Below are positions 32,641-41,386 of a DNA stretch of 64,000 bases, one piece after another. The position numbers were made by a program, and so were the translations under genes. The notes beneath the pieces were generated by a model. That model saw only the letters and a program-made list of their open reading frames with translations, did not search any database and was not told the origin of the DNA. The stretch's first letter is position 1. The number at the start of each line of letters is the position of its first letter. The stretch comes from Pumilibacter intestinalis (lineage in GTDB: Bacteria; Bacillota; Clostridia; Christensenellales; Pumilibacteraceae). Location of the stretch: contig NZ_CALPCH010000002.1 of the NCBI RefSeq assembly GCF_943193005.1, positions 1-64,000 of the forward strand, given 5' to 3'.

Positions 32641-35600
32641 TTAGTCGTCGAAACGGTCTATGAACGAGGTGTCTTGCTTTTGCTGAGCTTGTTCGGGTTT
32701 GGGCGTTTCGGCAGTTTGGGGAATTTCCTCGGTTTGAGCGTCGCTTTCCGAAGGTTGCTCGGCGGGCTGTTCGCCGTCGGCGGTTTCTTCGGCTTTCTGC
32801 TCTTCGCCGTTTTCGATTTCGGCTTCGGGCTCGGTTTGCTCGGCGGATTTTGCGGGAGCTTGCACTGCGTCGTCGTCAAACGCTTCGTAGTGTTCGTCGT
32901 CGTCCGCAACCGTGCTTACTTTCTCGCTCTCTTCGTCGGCGTTCTTGTTGTGCTCGCGGTTGAGAGTGGCGGTGCGGTCGTAAGAGGCGTACTTTTGCAC
33001 AACGCCTTTCTTGCTTCTGCGCTTCTCTACGAGCTTGCGAACCATAAAGCCTATAATCGCAATGAGTATGGCAACCGCAAACAGGATAGAGGGGATAAGC
33101 CACCAGTCGAGCGTGTTTTCGGGATTGTCGGAGTCTGCGTTGTCGTCTTCGTCCGCTTCCACGGTGAGGTCGGCGAGCACGGCGAATTTGTTGCCGTCGT
33201 CTATATCGTTCTTGGCTTCGCCGTAAGCCGCTTCGGTAATATCGGTGTAAGTTATATCGTTGATATAAACTATGCCGCTACACTGCTTGTTGTAATCGCT
33301 TTCGCCGAGCGACAGTCTGAGCGACAGCGAGGTGTCGGCCGAATTGGGCTTAATGAAGAACGTGTAAGTTCTGAACGCTTCGTTATCGGTGTAGCCGTCG
33401 ATTTCGAGCGCGGTGCTCTTTATATCCTTGAACCGAATTTCGTTAGGTCCGCCCGTGAGCGCGAGAGTTGCGCCTACGGCATTTTTACGCAATTGATTTT
33501 TGGGAATGTTTACTTTGAGCGAAACCTCCACTTTGTAATAGGTGTCGGCTTTCGCGTTGATTGCGCCGCCGTAGGTGAGGGAGGAGTACGCTTCCGTGCC
33601 GTTGCGGAGCATTAACACGTTGCGTTTGTCCGACGTAAAGTCTTTAGGCACGAGTTTGTTTTCTTGCGCGCCCACTTTGGCGGAGTCGAATATTCCGTAC
33701 TGCACCGCGTCGGTGTCTACGCTCTTGCTTTCGGCGAGTTGCCAGTTAAACGGCTGTTTCACAAACGAGGAGTCGTATAAGTCGTAAGCGTACAAATCAA
33801 CGCTCTTGTACGAGTAAGCCGCTTTGGTTATTTGAGTTTCGCCGAGCTTTTCTGCGTCGCATTCGGTTTTTTGTTCCGCGAATTTAGCCGCCGCCGTTTT
33901 TGTTACCGTTTCGCCGTCTTTATCGTCGGTGAACGCTGTGTAGGATACGCTCTTAACGAATACGTGACCTGCCGAAAGTTTTGTTTTGTTTTGGTTGCGG
34001 TCGTTTCCGCCCAACCATATTTCCACCGCAAGAGTGGATACGTCCGCATTGGCGGGTTCGACGAAGAACTTGTAAGTGCCGAATTTTTCGCTCTTAATTC
34101 CCTCAATGGTGGCGAGTACGCGCTTGTCGTCTTTGAGTACCAAACTTGCGCCGTAGTCGTCCGCGCCCATGTTTTGAGTGCCGAGGGTTACCGCGATTTC
34201 GCCGGGCGTGCTTGCCGACGCCGTAAACACGGAGGAGCGATAGCAGAACGCGGTGGGCGTTTTGCTGTAAAGCATGAGTACGTTGCCGTCGGTAAGAGGT
34301 CTTGTGGGATTGCCGAATTTGTCGTTGTAAGCATAGAAAGTATCTTCGTCGGTGGGAACGATACCGCTTACGGCGTCGTCGGTTTTAACTGTTTCGGAAG
34401 AGTATCCGTCGGAGCCTACCGAGTCGGTGGTGTGCTTTTCCCAACCTGCGGGAGCGATGGGGTAGGAGAACTCCTCGTAACCGTCTATGTTGTAGAACAT
34501 GCCGTTGGTTATGCCTGTGTCGGGCAGTGTTACGAACGCATTTCCGTCCGCGCCGTTGTAGGTGTCGAAATCAACTGCCGTGCCGTTCGAGTTAAACGAC
34601 GAGTAGCCGGCGGGCGAAATTTCTTCTACGGTTATGTTGTCGAAAATGGCAACGCCGCTGCTCTGATTGCCTTTAACGCCAAGCCAGCACTCGATATACG
34701 CGTCGTAGTCTTTTATAGCCGAACCTTTAACGTAGAAAGAGTATTGCTCGAAACCGCCGCGCGATTTGTTGTCGGCATTGCCGTTGCAACCCGTTATCGT
34801 CGCGAAAAGGTTGTTGCCTTCTCTCGGTTCGTCGTTTTCGTTGCGGATTGCCGAAAGCGCGAAAGTCGCGCCCGCGCCGCCTTCGATTTTTTGCGACTTA
34901 ATCCACGCGGATATGCGGTAGTAGTGATAACGCTCGATTTTTATCGGCGTTTTGAACGCCATGCCTTTGGAAACCGTTTTGTAAGCGTCTTTGGTTTTGT
35001 CGTAAGAAGAAACAACGAGCACTTTGCTGTCGCCGTCGTTATTCTTGCCGAGCGAGGACGCGGGGTCGGATACCAGCCCGAACTTTTTGTCTTCGGTGAA
35101 GAGGTCGGAGCCGTCGTATATGTCGCTGAAAGTATTGCTCAGGTCGGTGTCTGCGCTAACTTGTTGCCAATTCGCCAAACCGTTGGTAAAGGCGAAATCG
35201 CTTTCGTAAGCCGCATAATCTTCGGAAGTGTGAGCCGAAAGGTCTATAACCTGCGTTTGCTCGGTTGCTCTCGCGCCGAGGAAAGAGGAGGGAGCGATTT
35301 CAAACGCCGTCACGTTGTCGAAAAGCGCGTAGCCTTTCGCTGGGCGGAATTTCTTTTCGTATTTGTCGCCTACCTGAAGACTGAGGGTGACGGTCTTGTC
35401 TTCGTAAGAGGAAGAGGCAACGTAGAAAGTGTAATCTTTCCAACCGAAATCATTCGAGGAGTCTATTTTGTCAAGACCCGAAACGGTGTTTATGTTTGTA
35501 AACGCAATATCTTCGCCGAGACCGTTAAGGCGTATCGCCGCGCCGCTGTCGCCTGCGAAATCTCCGGTGCGCACCCAAGCTTTAACCATATAAAATTTGT

Positions 35601-36072
35601 TTTTGGAGAAAGTGAGTTCGCTCGAGGTGTAGCCGTATGCCGAGCCTGCGCTCGTGCCGTCGTCGCGAATGTTAACCAAAAGCACGTTGCGGTTGGTGTT
35701 GTCGTTTGCGCCGCCCTTGCCGAAAGGGGAGTTTATAATATCGTCTTCGGGGAGCTTGTACTTGTCTTTATCGTTGGCGTAAGTGGAAAGGTCCAACACG
35801 CCGCTAATCGTTTTGCCGCCCGAAAGTCCGTCTACGCCGCCGCCCGTCCAATTGCTGGGGGTTTTGGGAATATCGCTCGAAGACGTGTCCTTGAACTGAT
35901 TGTTCGAAGGGTGCATCGCCGTTTGCGTAAACGTTACGTTCTCTTCGGTATCGTCGGCGTAAGCGAAAAATCCCGAGCTCGATATGCCCGCGAACACGCT
36001 TACGATAAGAGCGAAAATTACGAGAAAACATAAAATCCGCGACGTTTTACGGTTTTGAGTCTTGTACATCAT
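32641..36072 (-). CDS. Large secreted membrane-anchored protein with four repeated jelly-roll-like domains
   Basis: An 1143-residue protein. A signal peptide lies at about 10-42 (ending FFAYADD). Four repeats of about 200 residues follow, recognisable by a recurring segment: GWKDYTFYV, GFEQYSFYV, KFGTYKFFV and AFRTYTFFI, each followed by a beta-rich stretch and a FDNVT/FDNIT/INDIT-like strand. This resembles carbohydrate-binding or galactose-binding-like folds, but the family is not certain. A membrane helix (WWLIPSILFAVAILIAIIGF) and a basic stop-transfer precede a ~130-residue Glu/Gln/Pro-rich acidic tail that should be cytoplasmic. The ATG ATG start is preceded by AAAGG. It is monocistronic. 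Confidence 0.85.
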   Translation of the reverse strand: MMYKTQNRKTSRILCFLVIFALIVSVFAGISSSGFFAYADDTEENVTFTQTAMHPSNNQFKDTSSSDIPKTPSNWTGGGVDGLSGGKTISGVLDLSTYANDKDKYKLPEDDIINSPFGKGGANDNTNRNVLLVNIRDDGTSAGSAYGYTSSELTFSKNKFYMVKAWVRTGDFAGDSGAAIRLNGLGEDIAFTNINTVSGLDKIDSSNDFGWKDYTFYVASSSYEDKTVTLSLQVGDKYEKKFRPAKGYALFDNVTAFEIAPSSFLGARATEQTQVIDLSAHTSEDYAAYESDFAFTNGLANWQQVSADTDLSNTFSDIYDGSDLFTEDKKFGLVSDPASSLGKNNDGDSKVLVVSSYDKTKDAYKTVSKGMAFKTPIKIERYHYYRISAWIKSQKIEGGAGATFALSAIRNENDEPREGNNLFATITGCNGNADNKSRGGFEQYSFYVKGSAIKDYDAYIECWLGVKGNQSSGVAIFDNITVEEISPAGYSSFNSNGTAVDFDTYNGADGNAFVTLPDTGITNGMFYNIDGYEEFSYPIAPAGWEKHTTDSVGSDGYSSETVKTDDAVSGIVPTDEDTFYAYNDKFGNPTRPLTDGNVLMLYSKTPTAFCYRSSVFTASASTPGEIAVTLGTQNMGADDYGASLVLKDDKRVLATIEGIKSEKFGTYKFFVEPANADVSTLAVEIWLGGNDRNQNKTKLSAGHVFVKSVSYTAFTDDKDGETVTKTAAAKFAEQKTECDAEKLGETQITKAAYSYKSVDLYAYDLYDSSFVKQPFNWQLAESKSVDTDAVQYGIFDSAKVGAQENKLVPKDFTSDKRNVLMLRNGTEAYSSLTYGGAINAKADTYYKVEVSLKVNIPKNQLRKNAVGATLALTGGPNEIRFKDIKSTALEIDGYTDNEAFRTYTFFIKPNSADTSLSLRLSLGESDYNKQCSGIVYINDITYTDITEAAYGEAKNDIDDGNKFAVLADLTVEADEDDNADSDNPENTLDWWLIPSILFAVAILIAIIGFMVRKLVEKRRSKKGVVQKYASYDRTATLNREHNKNADEESEKVSTVADDDEHYEAFDDDAVQAPAKSAEQTEPEAEIENGEEQKAEETADGEQPAEQPSESDAQTEEIPQTAETPKPEQAQQKQDTSFIDRFDD

Positions 36073-36153
36073 GAGTTACCTTTGAGTAGTATTTGATAAT
36101 TTGGAGCGGATATGCAACGGAGCCGAATTTCTCCATAGCATATACATTATATA

Positions 36154-36182
36154 ATTATATAATAAACGCGCTTTTTTTGCAA
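36154..36182 (-). promoter_or_regulatory. Promoter of the large surface protein gene
   Basis: On the minus strand: TTGCAA (36177-36182), 17 nt, TATAAT (36154-36159), with a second TATAAT at 36146-36151. The leader to the ATG is about 75 nt. Confidence 0.55.
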
Positions 36183-36190
36183 ACGTTTTC

Positions 36191-36199
36191 GGGGGGGGG
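36191..36199. repeat. Run of nine G
   Basis: A G9 homopolymer lies in the 209-bp intergenic region, just upstream of the -35 box of the minus-strand promoter and upstream of the permease genes on the plus strand. Confidence 0.9.
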
Positions 36200-36281
36200 A
36201 ATTTACTTTTTTTATCTTTTGTTACAAAATTTCACAATGTAAAAAGGATAAATGCGCCGCCTTAAGTAAAGAATTTAAGGT

Positions 36282-36653
36282 ATGGTTTTGAAAAAAGGCG
36301 TAGAAAGAACGGTTAAGATAGGCGGCGGACTTTTGGTGGGGTTCGTAAACGGCTTTTTCGGCGGCGGAGGAGGCATGCTGTGCGTTCCTCTGCTCGAAAA
36401 AGCGCTCGGCGAGCCAACCAAAAAGGCGCACGCAACCGCGATACTCATAATATTGCCCATAAGCATTGCCAGCGCGATAACCTATATCGCAAGCGGGTAT
36501 TTTTCGCTTTTCGGCACTCTCGCCACGGGCGGCGGCGTGGTTGCGGGCGGCATAATAGGCGCGTTACTGCTCAAAAAACTGCCGCCTTTTGCCGTGGGAA
36601 TTACTTTCGCGGTGATGATGATAGGCGTAGGCGTAAGGTTGGCGTTGTTCTAA
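36282..36653 (+). CDS. Half-size TSUP (TauE/SafE) permease, N-terminal-type half
   Basis: A 123-residue membrane protein with about four helices and the TSUP Gly-rich segment GFVNGFFGGGGGMLCVPLL. Full TSUP anion exporters are about 250 residues with two such halves. The next gene provides the other half. The start is ATG 36282, or TTG 36288 if AAGG (36277-36280) is the ribosome site. It ends with a single TAA directly followed, in the same frame, by the ATG of the second half. The pair leads into the Rnf operon. Confidence 0.8.
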   Translation: MVLKKGVERTVKIGGGLLVGFVNGFFGGGGGMLCVPLLEKALGEPTKKAHATAILIILPISIASAITYIASGYFSLFGTLATGGGVVAGGIIGALLLKKLPPFAVGITFAVMMIGVGVRLALF

Positions 36654-37082
36654 ATGAAAGTTTTGCTGTATATTATAATAGGCGTAACGGGCGGCGTGAT
36701 AGGCGGCATGGGAATGGGCGGAGGAACTTTGCTTATTCCGCTTCTCACTCTTGCCACCGGCACGGAACAGCACGTTGCGCAGGCTATCAATCTGATAGCG
36801 TTTATCCCCATGTCTGTAGTTGCGCTCATAATACACGCTCGCAACAAACTTTTGGACTGCAAATATCTGCTGTGGGTCGCGTTGCCTGCGGTTGCGGCGA
36901 GCGTGCCCGCCTCGCTGTTGATACGAAAGGTGGGCGGCGGAAAACTTTCGGCGTTCTTCGGGTGGTTTCTCGTGATTTTGGGAGTTTATCAACTCGTTAC
37001 GCTTATAGTCGGCAAGATACGCGCCCGCAAAGCCGCTCGAGAAAAAGACAAAATAAGTCTTTACAAAAGCGTTTATAAATGA
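36654..37082 (+). CDS. Half-size TSUP (TauE/SafE) permease, C-terminal-type half
   Basis: A 142-residue membrane protein with about four helices and the segment GVIGGMGMGGGTLLIPLLTL, followed by AINLIAFIPMSVVALI and a basic C terminus. It begins at the codon after the stop of the preceding half, in the same reading frame, so translation probably reinitiates. Together they should form one transporter of an organosulfonate, sulfite or similar anion; the substrate is inferred only from the family. Confidence 0.8.
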   Translation: MKVLLYIIIGVTGGVIGGMGMGGGTLLIPLLTLATGTEQHVAQAINLIAFIPMSVVALIIHARNKLLDCKYLLWVALPAVAASVPASLLIRKVGGGKLSAFFGWFLVILGVYQLVTLIVGKIRARKAAREKDKISLYKSVYK

Positions 37083-37130
37083 TATACTTGTTTCCGTAAA
37101 AGTTTTGTTTGCAAAAGGAGTGGCACACAG

Positions 37131-38429
37131 TTGAATACTTTTCCGCACGGAATACATCCTCCGGCGAATAAAGAGCGTTCGGCGCAAGTCCCCGTATCGG
37201 AACTGCCCGCGCCGAATATCGTGCGAATATCACTGAGTCAGCACCTCGGTAAAGAAGCGTTGCCCGTTGTGGCGGCGGGCGATTACGTGAAAGCGGGGCA
37301 GAAGATTGGCGAAGCCGACGGCTTGATTTCCGCCGCTGTGTTTTCGTCGGTTTCGGGCAAGGTGCTCGCGGTGGAAAAACGCGCAACGGTAAACGGGCAC
37401 GCAAATCACGTTTGCATTGAGAACGACGGAAAATACGAAGAAATCACTCTTCCTCCGCTCAAAGACCCCAAGCCCGAAGAGATAATAAGCCGCATAGCCG
37501 AATGCGGCATAGTGGGAATGGGCGGCGCGGGATTTCCCGTTGCCGTAAAACTCAATCCGCGCGAAAAGATAGATTCGTTTATAATTAACGCCGCGGAGTG
37601 CGAGCCGTACTTAACCTGCGATTACAGAATTATGCTCGAATATCCGCGCGAGTTTTTGCTCGGAGCGCAGTATATGGCGCGTTCGCTGGGGCTTTCGAGG
37701 TTTTACATAGGCATAGAAGATAACAAGAGCGACGCGGTGGAAATACTCGAAAACGCGGCAAAAGAGGCAAAAATCGACGTTTCGATAATATTATGCCACA
37801 CAAAGTACCCGCAGGGAGCGGAGAAACAGCTCATTTATGCCGTAACTAAGCGAAAGGTGCGCGTGGGAAAGTTGCCGTCGAGCGTGGGCGTGATAGTAGA
37901 CAACGTGCACACAGCTTTTTCGGTGTATGCGGCTGTGGAAAAAGGCGTGCCGAGCTATAAACGCGTGCTCACCGTTTCGGGCGGCGGAGTGAAACATCCC
38001 GCCAACTTTTGGGTGCGTACGGGTACGGATATAGGCGAGGTGTTGAACGCTTGCGGCGGAATAGACGAAAACGCCGTAAAACTTATAGTTGGCGGTCCCA
38101 TGATGGGATTTGCTCAAAGCGACGAAAACGCCACCGTAACCAAAACCACGAGCGGCATACTGCTTCTCACCGCAGAAGAGGCGGCGGGCGAGGAAGCGAG
38201 TTCTTGCATAAACTGCGCGTCATGCGTTAAGGCGTGCCCCATGCGGCTCATGCCCGTGTATATAGACGGGTGCATACTTTCGGGCGACGTTGCGGGCGCG
38301 GAGAAATACGGGGCGATGAACTGTATAGAATGCGGTTCGTGCGCATACGTTTGCCCCGCGCACCGTCCGCTTGTTCAGTCCATAAGACTTGCCAAAAAGA
38401 AAATAAGAGAAAAGGGGAGCGTAAAATGA
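37131..38429 (+). CDS. rnfC: Rnf electron transport complex subunit C
   Basis: A 432-residue RnfC. It has the NADH/FMN-binding core with GMGGAGFPVAVKL and NAAECEPYLTCDYR, and two 4Fe-4S motifs CINCASCVKACP and CIECGSCAYVCP near the C terminus. The start is TTG 37131, with AGGAG 10 nt upstream. A TGATATACT extended -10 lies near 37080, so the Rnf genes may have their own promoter. It opens the rnfCDGEAB order found in Clostridia, coupling ferredoxin oxidation to NAD+ reduction and Na+ or H+ export. Confidence 0.96.
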   Translation: MNTFPHGIHPPANKERSAQVPVSELPAPNIVRISLSQHLGKEALPVVAAGDYVKAGQKIGEADGLISAAVFSSVSGKVLAVEKRATVNGHANHVCIENDGKYEEITLPPLKDPKPEEIISRIAECGIVGMGGAGFPVAVKLNPREKIDSFIINAAECEPYLTCDYRIMLEYPREFLLGAQYMARSLGLSRFYIGIEDNKSDAVEILENAAKEAKIDVSIILCHTKYPQGAEKQLIYAVTKRKVRVGKLPSSVGVIVDNVHTAFSVYAAVEKGVPSYKRVLTVSGGGVKHPANFWVRTGTDIGEVLNACGGIDENAVKLIVGGPMMGFAQSDENATVTKTTSGILLLTAEEAAGEEASSCINCASCVKACPMRLMPVYIDGCILSGDVAGAEKYGAMNCIECGSCAYVCPAHRPLVQSIRLAKKKIREKGSVK

Positions 38430-39538
38430 AAAACCTTGCAGTGTCGGTTTCCCCGCATATAGCGCAAAAGAGCAAGACCACTCGCAGTATAATGCTCGAC
38501 GTTATCATAGCGCTTACGCCCGCGCTCGTAATGGCGGTTGTGTATTTCGGATATCACGTTGTGATTAACGCCGCGGTGTGTATGGGCAGTTGTTTCGCGT
38601 TCGAGCTACTGTATACTTTGGCGATTAAAAAAGATTTTTCGCGCAAGGCGGTGAAAGAGTCTTCGTGTTGGGACTGCTCTTGCCTCGTTACGGGGCTTAT
38701 ACTCGCGTTGAACCTGCCGCGCGTTATAGTGGTTAAGAGTTGGGACCTCAACGTATACGGTACTATGCCTGACGTGGGCGGTATAAATAGAGCGGATTAC
38801 GTGCTTTTCGGCGGCGATACGGTGATTTTGTGCATTATAGCGAGCCTTGTTGCCATTGCGCTCGTTAAGATGCTTTTCGGCGGAATAGGCAAAAATTTCG
38901 CAAATCCCGCGGCTACCGCGCGCGTGTTTTTGTTCCTCGCGTTCTCCTCGAGCTTCGTTGCCACAAATACGACCGGCTTGGGCAGTCTGCTTTCCGCGTC
39001 GAGCGGAGCAACATGGCTTTCCGGCGATAAGCTCACAAACGGCGAAAATTTGTTTTTGAATTTGCTTACCGGCAACCGCGGAGCGGCGGCTGTGGGCGAA
39101 ACTTGCATGATTGCGCTTTTACTCGGATATTTGTACTTAAGCATTAAAAAGATTATCGATTTTCGCATTCCGCTCATTATTATAGGAAGCGCGGCGGTAA
39201 TGGCTCTTTTGTTCGACGGCGTTGCGAACGGGCTTACGGGCGGGCGACTGTTCGAAAACATGCTTGCCCACGTAATGAGCGGCGGGCTTGTGTTCGGCGC
39301 GGTGTTTATGGCAACCGACTACTCCACGAGTCCCAACACTTTTTGGGGAAGCGCGTTGTTTGCGTTCGGCATTGCTTTGTTTACTATGCTTATACGCTGT
39401 TTCGGCGGGTATCCCGAAGGCATGAGTTTTGCCATACTCGTTATGAACGTAACCGTGCCGCTCATAGATAAGTTTATCGTGCCGCGTCCGTTCGGGTACT
39501 CCAAACCGGCAAAGGCGAAAGGAGGAGAAAAGGCATGA
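38426..39538 (+). CDS. rnfD: Rnf complex subunit D
   Basis: A 370-residue membrane protein with about nine helices. The FMN attachment site is SGAT with Thr196 (ASSGATWLSG). The RnfD features NFANPAATARVF, MATDYSTSP and FGGYPEGMSFA are present. The ATG at 38426 follows GGGGAGCG and overlaps the rnfC stop by 4 nt. FMN is expected to be added by ApbE (2096-3316). Confidence 0.95.
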   Translation: MKNLAVSVSPHIAQKSKTTRSIMLDVIIALTPALVMAVVYFGYHVVINAAVCMGSCFAFELLYTLAIKKDFSRKAVKESSCWDCSCLVTGLILALNLPRVIVVKSWDLNVYGTMPDVGGINRADYVLFGGDTVILCIIASLVAIALVKMLFGGIGKNFANPAATARVFLFLAFSSSFVATNTTGLGSLLSASSGATWLSGDKLTNGENLFLNLLTGNRGAAAVGETCMIALLLGYLYLSIKKIIDFRIPLIIIGSAAVMALLFDGVANGLTGGRLFENMLAHVMSGGLVFGAVFMATDYSTSPNTFWGSALFAFGIALFTMLIRCFGGYPEGMSFAILVMNVTVPLIDKFIVPRPFGYSKPAKAKGGEKA

Positions 39539-40185
39539 TTAACCGCAAGTCGAACACTGTAAAAAACACTCTCAAGTGCGTTTTGGTGCTCGGAATTATA
39601 GCAGTGGTGTGCGTGGCTCTTTTGGCTGTGGCAAATAAGTTTTTGCAGGTGGAAATAATGCTCGACAGGGCTACGAGCGATATGATAAATTCCATAGCAC
39701 CCACGGGCTTAGACGACGAAAAGGCGTTTAACGAGCGATATATCGAAATGGTCGATTTGAGCAAAGGCGAATACGCGATAAAGAGCATAGACGATTTCAA
39801 TGAAAAAGGCTCCAACAAAAAGGTTCGCGCATTGTATAAGAGCAAAAACTCGAGCGGCAAAATCACTTACGTTGTGGAGTCGGAAGGCAAAGGCTACGTT
39901 GACGCGATTGTGTTGCTCATTGCTTACGACTCTCAAAAGAATATCACGGGTATGGCGGTCAAGTCGCAAATGGAGAGCTTTTGGGACCATATTTCGGATA
40001 TAAACACGGTATACGGTGCGTTTATAGGCACGTCCGCGAGCGCGACTCATACGAGTTCGCAAATTGCGGCGTCTACGGGCGTTACGGTAAAGAAAACGCT
40101 TGCGGGCATTACCGACGGCGTGAACGTCGCAAATGAATTCGTGCTCGCTCTCGGCGATTTGCCCGACGCGGAAGGGAGGGCTTAA
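39535..40185 (+). CDS. rnfG: Rnf complex subunit G
   Basis: A 216-residue RnfG with one N-terminal membrane helix (14-33) and an FMN-binding domain (GKGYVDAIVLLIAYD, MESFWDHI). The FMN site reads AASTGVT with Thr184. This departs from the usual D-x-x-(S/T)-G-A-(T/S) in lacking the Asp and in having Val for Ala. It overlaps rnfD by 4 nt (ATGA). Confidence 0.93.
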   Translation: MINRKSNTVKNTLKCVLVLGIIAVVCVALLAVANKFLQVEIMLDRATSDMINSIAPTGLDDEKAFNERYIEMVDLSKGEYAIKSIDDFNEKGSNKKVRALYKSKNSSGKITYVVESEGKGYVDAIVLLIAYDSQKNITGMAVKSQMESFWDHISDINTVYGAFIGTSASATHTSSQIAASTGVTVKKTLAGITDGVNVANEFVLALGDLPDAEGRA

Positions 40186-40188
40186 AAT

Positions 40189-40791
40189 ATGGATATTAAG
40201 AAAGTTAAAGAAACCGCGCTCGGCGGACTGCTCAACAATCCCGTTTTCGTACTCGTGCTCGGAATGTGCCCCACAATCGGCATGTCTACAAACGTGACAA
40301 ACGCGCTCGGATTGGGGCTTGCCACGGCGTTCGTGCTCGTGTTTTCCAACGTGTTCGTGTCGCTTTTGAGAAAGGTAATACCCGATAAAGTGCGATTGCC
40401 GTCGTATATAATAATCATAGCTACTTTCGTTACGCTCGTGCAGTTGTTTCTCGTAAAGTTTTTGCCGTCGCTCAACGCGTCTATAGGCAGATTTATACCG
40501 CTTATCGTGGTTAACTGCATAATTTTGGGCAGGGCGGAAGCGTTCGCGAGCAAAAACGGCGCAGGGTATGCCGCGCTCGACGGACTTAGCATGGGGCTCG
40601 GTTTTACCTGTTCGCTCGTGTTGCTCGGAGCGGTGCGCATGGCTCTCATTGCCGCGGGTTTCGGAATATTCGAAACCGCCGCGGGCGGATTTATAACGCT
40701 GGGGCTTATGATGGCGTTGTTTAATTACGTGCTCGGACTGTATCGCAATCACGCCAAAGCAAAATTGCTTAAAGGAGGAAGCTCGCTGTGA
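40189..40791 (+). CDS. rnfE: Rnf complex subunit E
   Basis: A 200-residue membrane protein with about six helices: NPVFVLVLGMCPTIGMSTNVTNALGLG at the start and FIPLIVVNCIILGRAEAFAS in the middle, typical of RnfE/NqrD. Its stop overlaps the rnfA start (GTGA). Confidence 0.95.
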   Translation: MDIKKVKETALGGLLNNPVFVLVLGMCPTIGMSTNVTNALGLGLATAFVLVFSNVFVSLLRKVIPDKVRLPSYIIIIATFVTLVQLFLVKFLPSLNASIGRFIPLIVVNCIILGRAEAFASKNGAGYAALDGLSMGLGFTCSLVLLGAVRMALIAAGFGIFETAAGGFITLGLMMALFNYVLGLYRNHAKAKLLKGGSSL

Positions 40792-41369
40792 GTTGGGCGA
40801 ACATAATAACGATAATAATATCGGCAATACTTACCGACAACATTGTGCTGAGTAAAACGCTCGGCATATGCCCGCTTTTGGGCACGAGCAAAAAAACGGA
40901 CTCGGCGGTGGGCATGGGACTTGCCGTTACGTTCGTTATCACTGTTTCCGGCCTTGTGTGCTACGGGCTGTTTCAATTGCTTTTGGCTTGGGATATAGTC
41001 TATTTGCAAACCATAGTGTTCATACTCGTTATAGCTTCGCTCGTGCAGTTGCTCGATATAGTGCTAAAGCGTTTCAGTCCCACTTTATATAACTCTTTGG
41101 GTATTTATCTCGCGCTCATAACCACCAACTGCGCCGTGCTCGGTTCCGCAAACATGGTGGTCGACCAAGGCTATAACCTAATCGAAACTTTCGTGTTCGG
41201 ATTTTTTACGGGTATCGGCTTTACTATGGTGCTTATTCTTATGTCGGGCATTCGCGAAAAGCTGGAGCGTGCGCGTATTCCCAAACCGTTTGCGGGTTTT
41301 CCCATAGCTCTCGTAATCGCAGGCATTTTGGCTATGGCGTTTTCGGGATTTACGGGTTTTCAATTTTGA
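40788..41369 (+). CDS. rnfA: Rnf complex subunit A
   Basis: A 193-residue membrane protein of the RnfA/NqrE type, paralogous to RnfE in inverted topology. ILTDNIVLSKTLGICPLLGTSKK and YLALITTNCAVLGSANM mark the family. GTG start at 40788 with AAAGGAGG upstream. With RnfE it holds the intramembrane iron-sulfur centre. Confidence 0.95.
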   Translation: MSWANIITIIISAILTDNIVLSKTLGICPLLGTSKKTDSAVGMGLAVTFVITVSGLVCYGLFQLLLAWDIVYLQTIVFILVIASLVQLLDIVLKRFSPTLYNSLGIYLALITTNCAVLGSANMVVDQGYNLIETFVFGFFTGIGFTMVLILMSGIREKLERARIPKPFAGFPIALVIAGILAMAFSGFTGFQF

Positions 41370-41386
41370 AAAAGGGGTAGAGTAAT

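Noticed and set aside
33832-36033. Open frame on the plus strand opposite the large surface protein
   Set aside because: The surface protein has a signal peptide, repeats and a membrane helix; the opposite frame has none and shows antisense-type composition.
39709-40827. Minus-strand open frame opposite rnfG and rnfE
   Set aside because: Lies over two unmistakable Rnf genes; no motif or ribosome site.
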